NCBI RefSeq assembly: GCF_965638725.1
Contig: NC_134974.1
Coordinates: forward strand, 2,936,143 to 3,000,142
DNA length: 64,000 bases
Source: Aptenodytes patagonicus
Lineage: Eukaryota > Chordata > Aves > Sphenisciformes > Spheniscidae
Direction of reading: 5' to 3'
Both the position numbers and the translations under genes were made by a program. Below are positions 1-11,872 of this stretch, in pieces. The first letter of the stretch is position 1. Every line of letters begins with the position of its first letter. The notes under the pieces were generated by a model. That model did no database searches, was not told the DNA's origin, and saw only the letters and a program-made list of their open reading frames with translations.

Positions 1-89
1 CTTCCCGTAGGGACGGGGACAGGGATGGGGTTGGGGTGGGGATGGCAGCGGAGCTGGAGGCGGGGACTGAGGGGACGAGGGGGGAGAGG

Positions 90-3617
<3,528 letters not shown>

Positions 3618-3682
3618 GGGGGGGCAGGAAAAGGGGGGGGGTACGGCATGGCGGGGTCCCCCTGGGGCTCCCCCCCCTGCCC

Positions 3683-3688
3683 AATAAA
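3683..3688 (+). terminator. Poly(A) signal of the V-ATPase A gene
   Basis: A canonical AATAAA lies 66 bases after the stop codon, giving a very short 3' UTR. No other AATAAA is near. Confidence 0.8.
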
Positions 3689-3689
3689 G

Positions 3690-4496
3690 GGCCCGAGGCA
3701 GCACGTGGCCTCCAGGCGTGGTTTCCCTGCGGCGGGTGGGAGCGTCCGGTTCCCCCCCCCTCCCCCTGCGGGCGCTGGCACCGGACCCTCACTGGGGGGG
3801 GGGGGGGGGCCGGGGGGGGTCCCTTTCCTGCTCCAGCCAGGAAAGAAGAGGGGAGGAAAGCCAGGGGGGGTCTGGGGGGGCAGCGCCTTCGGGGCCTGGG
3901 AGGATTTTGGGGGGTTGACGTGGTGGTTTTGGTGTTCAGCTGCCCCCTGGCAAGAAGCCCCCTTTCTCCGCGCTGAGCCCCGGTGGATTTGGTGCACGTG
4001 GGGGGGACCCCGGGGGGGGCGCAGCGGGGACAAGCTGCCTGCGGTGGGGCGGCGGGGGGACGTGGGGGTGACTGCGACCCCCTGGATGGGACGTGGGGGT
4101 GACGGTGACACCCTGGGTGGGACACGGGGGTGGCGGTGACCCCCTGGGTGGGACGTGGGGGTGACGGTGACACCCTGGGTGAGACGTGGGGGTGGCGGTG
4201 ACCCCCTGGACCATCCCCGAGCATCCTCCAGTGGTGGGACACAGGGGTGACAGTAACCCCCCCCCCCGTCTGGGACACAGGGGTGACAATGACCTCCCGG
4301 GCCAGAGCTGCCCTGACGAGGGAGGTGACAACACCGGGACTCGGGAGGGGGGACACAGCCGGGTACCGCGGGTGCATTTGGGGGCGGCCAAGGCGGATAC
4401 CGGGAAGGAGCCGCCCGCCACGTGGCTGGATCCGACCCGCGGGGGGCTTTGCGTCCCTATTTGCCCCCCCCCCCCCCCCCCCCCCGGGGCTGGCGC
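3690..4496. other. Spacer between V-ATPase A and the Ig gene, with a short tandem repeat
   Basis: No gene seen. At 4062-4300 there are about six copies of a 30-34 base unit containing GGGACGTGGGGGTGACGGTGA. A run of more than 20 C follows at about 4465-4485, immediately before the large palindrome. Confidence 0.6.
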
Positions 4497-4579
4497 GGTC
4501 TACCCCGGGGGGGCCCCCCGCCCCCTCATGCCGGGGGTCCCCCGGCATGAGGGGGCGGGGGGCCCCCCCGGGGTAGACC
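4497..4579. repeat. Perfect 41-bp inverted repeat with a 1-nt spacer (hairpin/cruciform)
   Basis: Left arm 4497-4537, spacer base 4538, right arm 4539-4579. I matched the right arm to the reverse complement of the left without a mismatch. Outside the perfect core, the flanks (CCCCGGGGCT on the left, its near reverse complement on the right to about 4610) continue to pair imperfectly, so the complete palindrome may be near 70 bases per arm. It sits about 130 bases upstream of the Ig gene start, next to a long C run. Confidence 0.95.
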
Positions 4580-4705
4580 CCGGTAGCCCCGGGGTGGGGG
4601 GGTGGTCTTGGGTCCTCTGTGTGTGTGTCCGTCCCCGCCCTCGGTGCCGCCCCCGTCCGCCCCGTCCCCCGCCCCGTCCCGCCCCGCCGGAGCCACAGCC
4701 CGGAG

Positions 4706-6432
4706 ATGTGGGTCCTGCTGCTGCCCCTGGGGCTGGGCTCCGCCCTGCTGCCCCCCGGTGGGTCACGCTTGGGGGGCCGGGGGAGGGAGGGTGCAGGGGG
4801 TCCGGGGGTCTCTGGGGGGCTGCGGGGTGCGGGGGTGCAGGGGGTTGCAGGGCGCAGAGGGTGCTGGGGGGCTGCGGGGTGCGGGGTTGCAGGGGGTTGC
4901 GGAGGGTGCAGGGGGTCCGGGGGTCTCTGGGGGGCTGCGGGGTGCAGGGGGTCGCAGAGGGTGCAGGGGGTCCGGGGGTCTCTGGGGGGCTGCGGGGGTG
5001 CAGGGGGTTGCAGAGGGTGCGGAGGGTGCAGGGGGGTGCAGGGGGTCCGGGAGGTGCCGGGGCAGCGGGAGCAGCGGGGGGCTACGGGAGACAGTGGGGC
5101 TCGGGGCTGGGGGAGGAGACGTCCCCGTCCCTGTCCCCGTCCCTATCACTTCCCACGCCCCTGTCCCTGCCCCCGTGTCCCTGTCCCCATCCTGGTCCCG
5201 GTCCCGTCCCCGAGCTAAAGGTGGTGACAGTCCCCGAGTGTCCCACAGCGGTGAGTCCCTGCCATGGCCATGCCGTGGGACGGTGACAGTGCCCAGGGTC
5301 CTGCAGCAGTGTCCCCCATGGCCATGGGACTGTGACAGTGCCCCAGGGTCCTGCACCGGTGGGTACCCACGCTGGGCGGGTGCCAGTGACAGTCCCCGTT
5401 GTCCCCAGTCCCCCTGGCGCTGGCCCTCGGCCGTGACACAGCCACGTCGGCCGCGGGCAGTGGTGACCTGTCGGAGGGCTGCGGGCTGTGCCACAGCCCC
5501 CACCGCGGCTGGGCGCAGGCCAACGGCACGCTGGGTGCCAACGTCACCCTGGGGTGCCCCGCAGTGGGTGCCCCCCTGGGCCGGCTGCTGGCTGTGCACT
5601 GGCACTTCTGGGGTGGCCCCGTGGGCACCAGTGCCACCATCTGCAGCCAGAGCCGTGGCCGCCCCCGCTGTGGCCCACCCTACCGCGACCGTGCCGTGCT
5701 GTCGGTACCCGGTGGCACCCCGGGGGTGCTGGTCCTGCAGCGCCTGCAGGATGAGGACGCCGGCATCTACACCTGCCTGCTGCTGGGCGAGGACGACTGC
5801 GCCTGCGGGAACGTGACGCTGCTCCTCGGCAGTGAGTGGTGGCGGGGAGCCCCTCACCCTGGCGTCGGGGCTGCGGGGATGGCGGGTGGTGGGAGCCCCT
5901 CACCCTGGCATCAGGCCTGTGGGCACTATGGGCACGGTAGGGGGTGGGAGCCCCTCACCCTGGCGTCGGGGCTGCGGGGATGGTGGGTGGTGGGAGCCCC
6001 TCACCCTGGCGTCAGGGCTGTGAGGATGGTGGGAGCCCCTCACCCTGGCATCAGGCCTGTGGGTGCTATGGGCACGGTAGGGGGTGGGAGCCCTTCCCCC
6101 TGGCGTCAGGGCCTGTGGGCGCTATGGGCACGGTAGGGGGTGGGAGCCCCTCACCCTGGCATCGGGGCTGCGGGGATGGCGGGTGGTGGGAGCCCCTCAC
6201 CCTGGCGTCGGGGCTGTGGGGATGGCGGGAGCCCCTCACCCTGGCGTCGGGGCTGCGGAGACGTGGGCAGCCCCTGAGGTGGTTCCCCCCGTCCCCCGTC
6301 TTCCCCCCCCCCCCCGCAGGTGCCCCCTGCAGCCCCCCCTGCTCCGGGGCCTCCCCCCGTGGCGGCTTCAGCCTCGGCCTCCTCCTCCTCCTGCTGCTGC
6401 CGCCGCTGCTGCTGCCGGCCGGCGGCCTGTGA
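4706..6432 (+). CDS. Single Ig V-like domain protein, probably GPI-anchored; not recognised
   Basis: Three exons join in phase: 4706-4757, 5409-5831, 6320-6432 (195 residues). Exon 1 is a signal peptide beginning MWVLLLPLGLGSALLPP. Exon 2 is one Ig-like V domain: NVTLGCP for the B-strand cysteine, VHWHFW for the core tryptophan, and LQDEDAGIYTC for the F strand. Extra cysteines in EGCGLCHSP, ATICSQ and DDCACG suggest additional disulphides. Two N-glycosylation sites (NGTL, NVTL) are present. Exon 3 ends in a leucine-rich hydrophobic stretch running to the stop with no basic tail, the usual form of a GPI-attachment signal, although a short membrane anchor is possible. The start follows directly on a GC-rich leader. 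I could not assign an orthologue; a receptor or ligand of leukocyte or adhesion type is an inference only. Confidence 0.7.
4780..5060 (+). repeat. Tandem repeat in Ig-gene intron 1
   Basis: Units of roughly 45-70 bases built from GGTGCAGGGGGTCCGGGGGT and TCTCTGGGGGGCTGCGGGG, repeated about five times directly downstream of the first exon. Confidence 0.85.
5225..5400 (+). repeat. Short tandem repeat before Ig exon 2
   Basis: About four imperfect copies of a unit of about 45 bases with CCATGGCCATG, GGGACGGTGACAGTGCC and CCCAGGGTCCTGCA, ending near the acceptor of the Ig-domain exon. Confidence 0.7.
5835..6275 (+). repeat. Minisatellite filling Ig-gene intron 2
   Basis: About ten copies of a unit of about 45 bases, GGTGGGAGCCCCTCACCCTGG followed by a variable CGTCGGGGCTGCGGGGATGG or ATCAGGCCTGTGGGCGCTAT half. 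It occupies nearly the whole intron between the Ig-domain exon and the anchor exon. Confidence 0.9.
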
Positions 6433-6439
6433 CCCGGGG

Positions 6440-6830
6440 AGTACGTGTGCCTGCGCACGTGTGTGCACGGGCACACGTGTGTGTGAGTGTGCGCGTGCGT
6501 GTGTGTACACGTGTGTGCGTGAGCGTGCATGTGAGTGTGCATGTGCACATGTGCATGTGTGAGTGCACGTGTGCACACGTAGGTGCATGTGGGGGTGCGA
6601 GGGCAGTGTGCAAGCGGGCGTGTGTCTGCGTGTGCACGTGGGGGTGTGCGTGCGAGGGGTGAGGGCACGTGGGGGGGGTGTGCACGCGTAGGGGTGCATG
6701 TGCTCGGGGGTGTGCACACGGGTGGGCACGAGCGTGCCTGGTCCCGTGTGACAGCGTGTGCACAGGGGTTGTGCGTGCCTGCCTGCCAGGGCACACGCGT
6801 GTGCAGAATGTCATGCCCCCCCCCCCCCCC
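6440..6830 (+). repeat. Alternating purine-pyrimidine GTGTGCACGTG array after the Ig gene
   Basis: Just after the stop codon, about 370 bases of GTGTGCACGTG/GTGAGTGTGCATGTG units, followed by a run of about 20 C. This probably lies in the 3' UTR. No AATAAA was seen for this gene. Confidence 0.8.
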
Positions 6831-8490
6831 CCCCCGTGTGTGTGTGCCACCTGGGTGGTGGCACCAGGAGACGGCCCCGGCTGGCGCCTCCTTGGCCACC
6901 CCCCGGGAACTGACCCCCACCCTGGGGGGCTCCCACCCCCCGGGACTCACCCCCAGTGTCCCCAGTGTCTCTTTTGTGTCCCCCACGTTCACGGTGTCCC
7001 TGTCCCCAGTGTCCCCATTCCTGGTGTCCCTGTCCCCCCCTGAGCCCAGTGTCCCCCATGTCCCCATCGTCCCTGCCCCCCATGTCCCCAGCCCCAGTGT
7101 CCCTGTCCCTGATGTCCCCGGTGTCCCCCATGTCCCTGGTGTCCCCATGTCCCCATTGTCCCTGCCCCTCATGTCCCCATCCCGGTGTCCCCCATGTCCC
7201 TGGTGTCCCCGGTGTCCCCGGTGTCCCCCATGTCCCCGGTGTCCCTGCCACCCATGTCCCCATCCCCAGTGTCCCTGTCCCTGATGTCCCCGGTGTCCCC
7301 CCATGTCCCCGGTGTCCCGTTCACAGCCAGGTGGCCGTGGGGTCCCCAGCCCTGCCCAGGACTGATCCTGCCCGTGGTGATGGCACCTGCTGTCCCCAGG
7401 GTGCTGGTGCCCTGACAGGGGACCCAGGGCGGGACCCTGGCTGTGTCCCCTGCCCCCCGCAGTGTCACCCCGGGGGGACGCCGGCGGGGACAAGCTTTCG
7501 CTGTGTCAGCACCCGGGTGGCGGCAGCACCCAGAGCCTTCCCCGCATTGTGTCCCCGACAATGGCAATGCCACGTGCGCCAGCGGCCTTGACCCCCCCAG
7601 GGCCCCTGTCCCCATCCCGGGACGGAGGGACAGACGGCCATGGGGCACCCGGCTGGCGGGTGCTGAAGGCGGGTGCTGAAGGCGGGTGAGTGGCCGGGGG
7701 TGGGTGCCCGGGGGGGTCTGTCCCCAGTGTCCCGGAGGCGCCACCCCTGGGTCCCCCGTGGTGTCCCCTGGAGATGCCCCTGGTGTCCCCTGAAGTGCCA
7801 CCCCCCGGGTGCCCCAATGTCCCCAGCAGTGCCACCCCCTGTTACTCCAGAGACCCCCGAGATGCCACCCTGAGTAACCCCGCTGTCCCCAGAGGTGCCA
7901 CCCCTGGGTACCCCCATATCCTCGAGACGCCACCCTGGCTTCCACTGACAGCCCCTGCGGTGTCCCCATGGGTGTCCCCTGCGTCCCCCGGAGATGCCAC
8001 CCTGATGTACCCCCATGTCCCCCAGAGATGTCCTCATGGGTGTCCCCAACATCCCCTGGAGATGCCACCCCCCTGGGTACCCACCTACCCCTGGAGATGA
8101 CCCCACAGTTGTCCCCTGCATCCCCTGGAGATGCCACCCCCAGGTACCCCCATGTCCCCCAGAGATGTCCCCAGCGTCCCTTGGAGATGCCACGCCCTGG
8201 TACCCCCTATCACCCCCTACCCCTGGAGATGTCCCCACGGTTGTCCCCTGCGTCCCCTGGAGATGTCACCCCCGGGTACCCCCATGTCCCCCGGAGATGT
8301 CCCCACGGCTGTCCCCTGCGTCCCCTGGAGATGTCACCCCTGGGTACCCCCTGCGACCCCTGGAGATGCCAGCCCCCCGGGTGCCCCCCTACCCCTGGAG
8401 ATGTCCCCACGGTTGTCCCCTGGTGCTGTCACCCCCCGGTGTCCCCCCCCGGGGAGTGGCAGCAGCCCCTACAGCCCCTCCCCGGCGCAG
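6830..8490 (+). repeat. Two minisatellites between the Ig gene and the LIM2-like gene
   Basis: 6950-7320 is a C-rich array of GTGTCCCCCATGTCCCTG units. 7720-8440 is a second array with units of about 34 bases combining CCCCTGGAGATGCCACCCC, GGGTACCCCCATGTCCCC and GTCCCCACGGTTGTCCCC. The stretch between (7320-7720) shows no gene. Any upstream non-coding exon of the LIM2-like gene would lie here, but I could not place it. Confidence 0.85.
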
Positions 8491-8494
8491 GGGG

Positions 8495-9776
8495 ATGCCG
8501 GCGGGCGGGGGGCTGCTCTGTGGGGCCAGTGGCCTGGCCCTGCTCCTGGCCGCCACCGCCACCCACTTCTGGCTGCAGCGCCGGGTGCCCGGTGGCACCG
8601 CCAGCCTCGGGCTGTGGCGCGCCTGCCTCGGGGGGCACTGCCACCCCCACCCTGGCACCCCAGGTAGGCACCGGGTGAGATGAGCTGTGCCCAGCCTCTG
8701 CGGGTGGGGATGGGGGGGGGGGTGTCACTGCTGCGCTGAGCTGTGCCCGGTCTCTGCAGGCTGAGCTGGGGGGGGGGTGGTGTGGTGTGGGTGTGTCACT
8801 GCTGTGCTGAGCTGTGCCTGGTCTCTGCAGGCTGAGCTGGGGGGGGGTGTGGGGGTGTGTGTCACTGCTGCGCTGAGCTGTGCCTGGTCTCTGCAGGCTG
8901 AGCTGGGGGTGTGTGTGTGTCACTGCTGCGCTGAGCTGTGCCTGGTCTCTGCAGGCTGAGCTGGGGGGTCACTGCTGTGCTGAGCTGTGCCTGGTCTCTG
9001 CAGGCAGGGTGCGGGGGCACTGTCCTGGGCATGCACCTGCTCGGGGTCCCGTGTCCCCCAGGTGTCCCCAATGCCTGTGTCCCCCCTCCAGCCTTATGGG
9101 AGGCCACGCGGGTGCTGATGCTGCTCTCGGTGCTCACTGCTGCCGCCGGCCTCGCCCTGGGGCTCTCCGTCGTGGCCAGCACTGCCCGGCGGGCACGTGC
9201 CCGTGTGGCCGGTGTCGCCCTGCTCCTGGCTGGTACGTGGGGACGGGTGGGGGGGGTGCAGGCTGGGGCACACGGGCCTCGGGGACTGTTCTCAGGGGGG
9301 TCACTGCTGCGCTGAGCTGTGCCCGGTCTCTGCCTGCCCGGCTCGGGGCTGGCAGGCTGAGCCGGCCCGTGCCGCTGACCCGTCCCCTCTGCCAGCAGGT
9401 CTGCTGGCGCTGCTGGGGCTGGCGGTGTACACGGCCAGCACGCTGAGCCTCCTGGGGCCGGCCCGCACCGCCTGGCGCTTCTCCTGGTCCTACATCCTGG
9501 GCTGGGTCGCCGTCGTCCTCATCAGCTCGGCAGGTAGCGGCGCCCACGGGGCCTGGTCACTGCTGCACTGAGTTGTGCCCGGTCTCTGCAGGGCTGAGCT
9601 GTGCCCGGCCACGTGCCGAGGGCACCCATGGGTGGGGGGGCGGCAGCGAGGGTCTCCATGCCCACACCAAGCCGGCCCATGCCCCCCGGCCTCCTCTCTC
9701 CCCCCCAGGGCTTTTCCACCTCTGTGCCGCTGCCAAGGACCCGTCTCCGGAGAGCTCCGAAGTGGCGGGTGCCTGA
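8495..9776 (+). CDS. LIM2: LIM2-like four-transmembrane protein (lens MP20 / PMP22-claudin superfamily)
   Basis: Coding exons 8495-8663, 9092-9232, 9399-9533 and 9709-9776 join in phase (170 residues; mammalian LIM2 has 173). Segments match LIM2 feature by feature: a first membrane helix followed by TATHFWLQRR, the GLW..CLG..C signature as GLWRACLGGHC, then WEATRVLMLLSVL, and FSWSYILGWVAVVL in the fourth helix (human LIM2 has FSWSYILGWVAVLM). Four hydrophobic segments are visible at about residues 4-23, 64-87, 99-121 and 129-148. LIM2 is an abundant lens-fibre junction protein that binds calmodulin and is linked to cataract in mammals. Other family members (EMP3, NKG7, CLDND2) fit less well. 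In humans LIM2 is on chromosome 19q13, not beside NECTIN4, so the location is odd. The start is the first ATG after a putative acceptor at 8489-8490. Confidence 0.8.
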
Positions 9777-10040
9777 GGGGCCCCGGGTGCCTCGGGAGGC
9801 CCCCACGCAAGCCCTTGCCCCCACCCTCCTCCCCACAGGAGTCGGGTGGGGGCACCCCAGACTGCGGGTCACTGCTGTGCTGAGTTGTGTCCAGTCACTG
9901 CTGTGCTGAGTTGTGCCTGGTCTCTGCAGGGCTGAATTGTGCCCGGTCACTGCTGTGCTGAGTTGTGCCTGGTCTCTGCAGGGCTGAATTGTGCCCGGTC
10001 ACTGCTGTGCTGAGTTGTGCCTGGTCTCTGCAGGGCTGAG
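8675..10040 (+). repeat. Dispersed tandem repeat with acceptor-like units through the LIM2-like gene
   Basis: A unit of about 55-65 bases, TCACTGCTGTGCTGAGCTGT then GCCTGGTCTCTGCAGGCTGAG, is tandem at about 8675-9010, occurs singly at about 9300-9360 and 9555-9610, and is tandem again at 9868-10040. It is therefore present in all three introns and the 3' UTR. Each copy contains CTGGTCTCTGCAGG, which resembles a 3' splice acceptor. Confidence 0.9.
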
Positions 10041-10116
10041 CTCCCCCTGTTCTCCCACCCTGTCACCCCCACCCCTGCTTTGCCCCCCCTTCCCCCCCCC
10101 CCCCGACTCATGTGCC

Positions 10117-10122
10117 AATAAA
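10117..10122 (+). terminator. Poly(A) signal of the LIM2-like gene
   Basis: Canonical AATAAA about 340 bases after the stop codon, following the last cluster of 60-base repeats and a C run. Confidence 0.75.
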
Positions 10123-10559
10123 CTGCATTGCCCCCCCACCCCCCTGCGGGCTGCATTGTGGTGTCCGGTAGGATTTGGGGACCCCAAATTTTGGGGGGGT
10201 CGGTGCCAGACCACAGCCCTCCCCCTTCCTCTGCCCCGGGGATTGGGCAGAAACAGGGATGATTGTGGGGTCTCACCCTGGGGGGAGCATGAGGGGTCTG
10301 GGGGGGGGGGGGGCGGAACTGGGAGGCACTGGGCGGGACATGGGGGTTAATGGGAGACCGGGGGGGGGGGAATGGACTGGGAGGGACATGAGGGGCACGG
10401 GGGGGGTCACTGGGGAGCAGTGGGGGCAACGGGCCGGGGGGACATGGGAGTCACCGGCGGGCAACGGGGTTGTGGGAGACCCGGGGTGTGGTTATGGAGT
10501 GATCACCGGGGACACCCACCGAGGACACCGGAGCTGTTCCGGGGGGGTCACCGGGAGCC

Positions 10560-11082
10560 CCCCGGCAGCCGCTGTCTGACGCGGCGAGAGAGCGCCCGGG
10601 TGGGGCCCGCCGCTCCCCGGAGGTGACTATCGCCCCTTTAAGGCCGCGCCCTCGGCCCCGCCCCTGCCCCGACTTGCCAGACCGGTCCGCCCCGCCCGGC
10701 CCCGCCCTACCGACCCCACCCCCTTAGGCCCCGCCCCCCGACGACCCCGCCCCTCCCCCGCCGCCGGCTCCGCCCCCCCCCCGTCCCGTCCCGGCTCGGA
10801 GCGGCGCAGCACCGGCCCCTCCGCCGCGCTCGGCCCGGAGCCGCCCGGTTCGGCCCGGTGCAGCCCGGAGCGGCCCGGTACGGCCCGGAGCAGCCCGGTT
10901 TGGCCCGGCAAGGCTTATCCCGGTTCGGCCCGGTGCAGCCCGGTTCGGCTCGGTTCCGCCCGGTTCGGCTCGGTTCCGCCTGGTTCGGCTCAGTTCCGCC
11001 CGGTTCGGCCCGGTGCAGCCCGGTACGGCCCGGATGGTGCTGGCCGGGGGCCGAGCAGCGCCGTGAGCCCGCAGGTGTCCGC
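10560..11082 (+). promoter_or_regulatory. NECTIN4 CpG-island promoter and 5' UTR with a decamer repeat
   Basis: GC-box-rich DNA with repeated CCCCGCCC motifs is followed, from about 10820 to 11040, by more than 20 copies of a decamer-like unit, GCCCGGTTCGG or CGGTGCAGCCCGG. The repeat ends about 40 bases before the NECTIN4 ATG, so much of the 5' UTR is probably repetitive. The transcription start was not located. Before the island, 10123-10560 holds G-rich low-complexity DNA and no gene. Confidence 0.65.
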
Positions 11083-11839
11083 ATGGCCCCCCGCGGGATG
11101 CGGCCCGGGACGCCCTTCTTCTTCCTCCTCCTCCTCCTCGCCGCCGGTAAGGCACGACCGGCACCGGGACGGGGGGTGGGACCGGGACCCCGGACGGGGG
11201 AACCGGGACCGGCAGCACCGGCTGCTCCGGGCTGGGAGACGGGACCGGGGGTGGGGACTGGGGCGTGGGCACCGGCTCCCTCAGGGCGGGGGGCACGGGG
11301 GGGACCGGGGCCGGGGCCGGGACTGGGACCGGGGGCAGCGGCCCCGGCTACCCCCGGGGTGGGAAAACCGGGAGCGGGGGCAGCGGCTCCCCGGGGGCTG
11401 CGGGACCGGAGGGGGACCGAGGGCCCCGGCAGCCCCGGGACGGGGGGACCGGGGAGGGACCGAGCCCCTGGGGCGGGGGCGGGCGCTCGGGCAGGGCCCG
11501 CGGGGAGTGGGGTGCACACGCGTGTGCGCGCGGTGCGATGCGGGGTGTGTGTGTGTGTGCGCGCACACGCGCGTGTGTGTGTGTGTCCGTGTGTGCGCTC
11601 GCGTGTGCACCTGTGGCTCCGCGCACCTGTGTCCGCCCGTGTCCGCGTGTCTGTGCGTGTCCGCGTGTCTGTGCCCGTGTCCGTGTGCCCGTGCCCGTGT
11701 CCGTGTCCGTGTGCCCAGGCAGGCAGGGTCGGGCTGTGCGTGTGCGCGCCGTGACGGGGGTTGCGCCGTGGGCGCCGCAGGCGCGGGTGCGCGCATCCCG
11801 TCTGCGTGTCCCCGTGCGCGCCCCTGCGCGTCCGCGTGT

Positions 11840-11872
<33 letters not shown>

